Source: Helicobacteraceae bacterium (lineage in GTDB: Bacteria; Campylobacterota; Campylobacteria; Campylobacterales; Sulfurimonadaceae). Taken from it: DNA of 5,699 nt. Made by a program: the position numbers and the translations under genes. Location: NCBI GenBank assembly GCA_030596305.1, contig JAUVKK010000070.1, forward strand, positions 1 through 5,699, given 5' to 3'. Below, piece after piece: positions 4,825 to 5,699 of the stretch; the first letter of the stretch is position 1, and each line of letters begins with the position of its first letter. The notes beneath the pieces were generated by a model. The model made no database searches. It saw nothing but the letters and a program-made list of their open reading frames with translations, and was not told the origin of the DNA.

Positions 4825-5699
4825 ATGGCAGAAAAAATATGTGTGGATTGTGATCGTAAAGTTGGTATATGGATGTACCAAAACAGTGGCGGTTCTGAGA
4901 TAGAACAGAAGATTATTTTGCAGCTTCTTGATCGCGGCATTAACTCAGTTACAGGCCTTGATCTCCGCTTTGCAGAGGGTTCAAAAGATGGGATCTTCTG
5001 TAAGGGGGTCAACATGACAGAGCTTGACGCTTTTTTCACGTACAATGCAGGCGAGCAGACCGTTGCACAGACCTATATGTACAGCACACTAAGCGAGTTT
5101 ATTCCGACATTGAACAACTATAAGTCATTTGCACTTGCTGAAGACAAGTTCCAGTCTAATATGGTCTTGGCTAAAGCGGGTGTGAGAACATCAGACTTCT
5201 ACCTCTGTCACAAAGAGGACATGAGTGGTGTCAGCAATCAGTTTGATACCTGGGGCAACAAGATGGTCTACAAGCCGATCGACGGTTGGGGCGGAAACGG
5301 TATGGCACTGATACAGAGCCAATTGATGTTTGACACCTTGATGCCATTTATCAACAAAAGTGACGCGCGTAATGTTTACGTAGAGCGTTTTATTAAAAAT
5401 GATTACTCCGACTTTCGTGTGGATATCGTGGATGGTGAGTTTGTAGCATGTTACGGTCGTAAAGCGAACGGACGTGACTGGCGTACCAACATCACCTCAG
5501 GCGGCAGTGTCATCATGCGTGAGGCAAATGATGAGATCATCGCCTTGGCTAAGAAGGCAACAAAGGCTTTGGGTCTCGAGATCGGTGGCGTTGACATCTT
5601 GTATGATGAAGAGAGAGAAGAGTATGTTGTTTTAGAAGTAAACGGCATTCCCGCTTTTGCGACACCGGATCAAGAGAAGATGGGTCTTGACTTTAACGA
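4825..5699 (+). CDS. ATP-grasp ligase, RimK/LysX-like, 3'-truncated by the window edge
   Basis: Predicted ATP-dependent carboxylate-amine ligase that forms an acyl-phosphate and then an amide. 291 residues are visible with no stop before the window end. The start follows AAGGAG (4811-4816), eight bases before the ATG and inside the end of the peptidase gene. An N-terminal pre-ATP-grasp domain (about 12-100) opens KVGIWMYQNSGGSE. DKFQSNMVLAKAGV (107-120) is the usual entry to the ATP-grasp fold. YKPIDGWGGNG (149-159) is the nucleotide loop with K150, and VERFI (186-190) is the adenine hinge. DFRVDIVDG (196-204) and DWRTN (218-222) with SGGS are strongly RimK/LysX-like. D257, E271 and N273 (EVNGIP) should bind Mg. 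A CxxC (C6, C9) precedes the first strand. It probably acts with the adjacent M20 peptidase. The substrates are not known: glutamate addition as in RimK/MptN, or aminoacylation of a carrier as in LysX, are both possible. Confidence 0.9.
   Translation, partial: MAEKICVDCDRKVGIWMYQNSGGSEIEQKIILQLLDRGINSVTGLDLRFAEGSKDGIFCKGVNMTELDAFFTYNAGEQTVAQTYMYSTLSEFIPTLNNYKSFALAEDKFQSNMVLAKAGVRTSDFYLCHKEDMSGVSNQFDTWGNKMVYKPIDGWGGNGMALIQSQLMFDTLMPFINKSDARNVYVERFIKNDYSDFRVDIVDGEFVACYGRKANGRDWRTNITSGGSVIMREANDEIIALAKKATKALGLEIGGVDILYDEEREEYVVLEVNGIPAFATPDQEKMGLDFN

Noticed and set aside
4809..5045. Minus-strand frames opposite the ATP-grasp gene (also 5451-5648)
   Set aside because: They are antisense to a plus-strand gene with clear ATP-grasp motifs and a strong ribosome binding site, and have no motifs of their own.

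Overview
The window looks like chromosomal DNA of a Campylobacterota (Epsilonproteobacteria) bacterium. A free-living relative of Sulfurimonas, Sulfurovum or Sulfuricurvum is my guess. The grounds are the protein sequences: Ffh has the epsilon-type DLQRLAA and SKYD variants, bS16 is short (75 residues), and RimM and TrmD resemble Campylobacter homologues as I remember them. Moderate G+C in the genes and AT-rich spacers with T-runs before TATAAT boxes also fit. The genus is inference only. All genes are on the + strand.

Bases 1-3475 hold a conserved translation and protein-targeting block: ffh (5' end outside the window), then rpsP, khpA, rimM, trmD and rplS. From rpsP to rplS the genes are packed or overlapping: 2-nt gap, 20-nt overlap, 9-nt gap, 11-nt overlap. 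They form one operon for two ribosomal proteins (bS16, bL19), a KH RNA-binding protein, a 30S maturation factor that acts with bS16/uS19, and the m1G37 tRNA methyltransferase. A Rho-independent terminator follows rplS.

Between ffh and rpsP lies a 303-base gap with no convincing gene. It holds a good promoter candidate just after the ffh stop, then about 127 bases (1272-1398) whose two halves pair in four strictly nested helices. An inner helix is followed by a T-rich run like a terminator. This is the most striking non-coding feature: a structured 5' leader, attenuator or small RNA upstream of the ribosomal operon.

Bases 3476-5699 hold a separate two-gene unit with its own AT-rich promoter region. 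It encodes an M20A metallopeptidase of the carboxypeptidase G2 type and, 2 nt downstream, an ATP-grasp ligase of the RimK/LysX type that runs off the window. An amide-forming ligase beside an amide-cleaving peptidase recalls LysX/LysK of LysW-carried amino acid synthesis. The substrate cannot be told from sequence, and the unit may continue downstream. This pair is the best candidate for an undescribed pathway.
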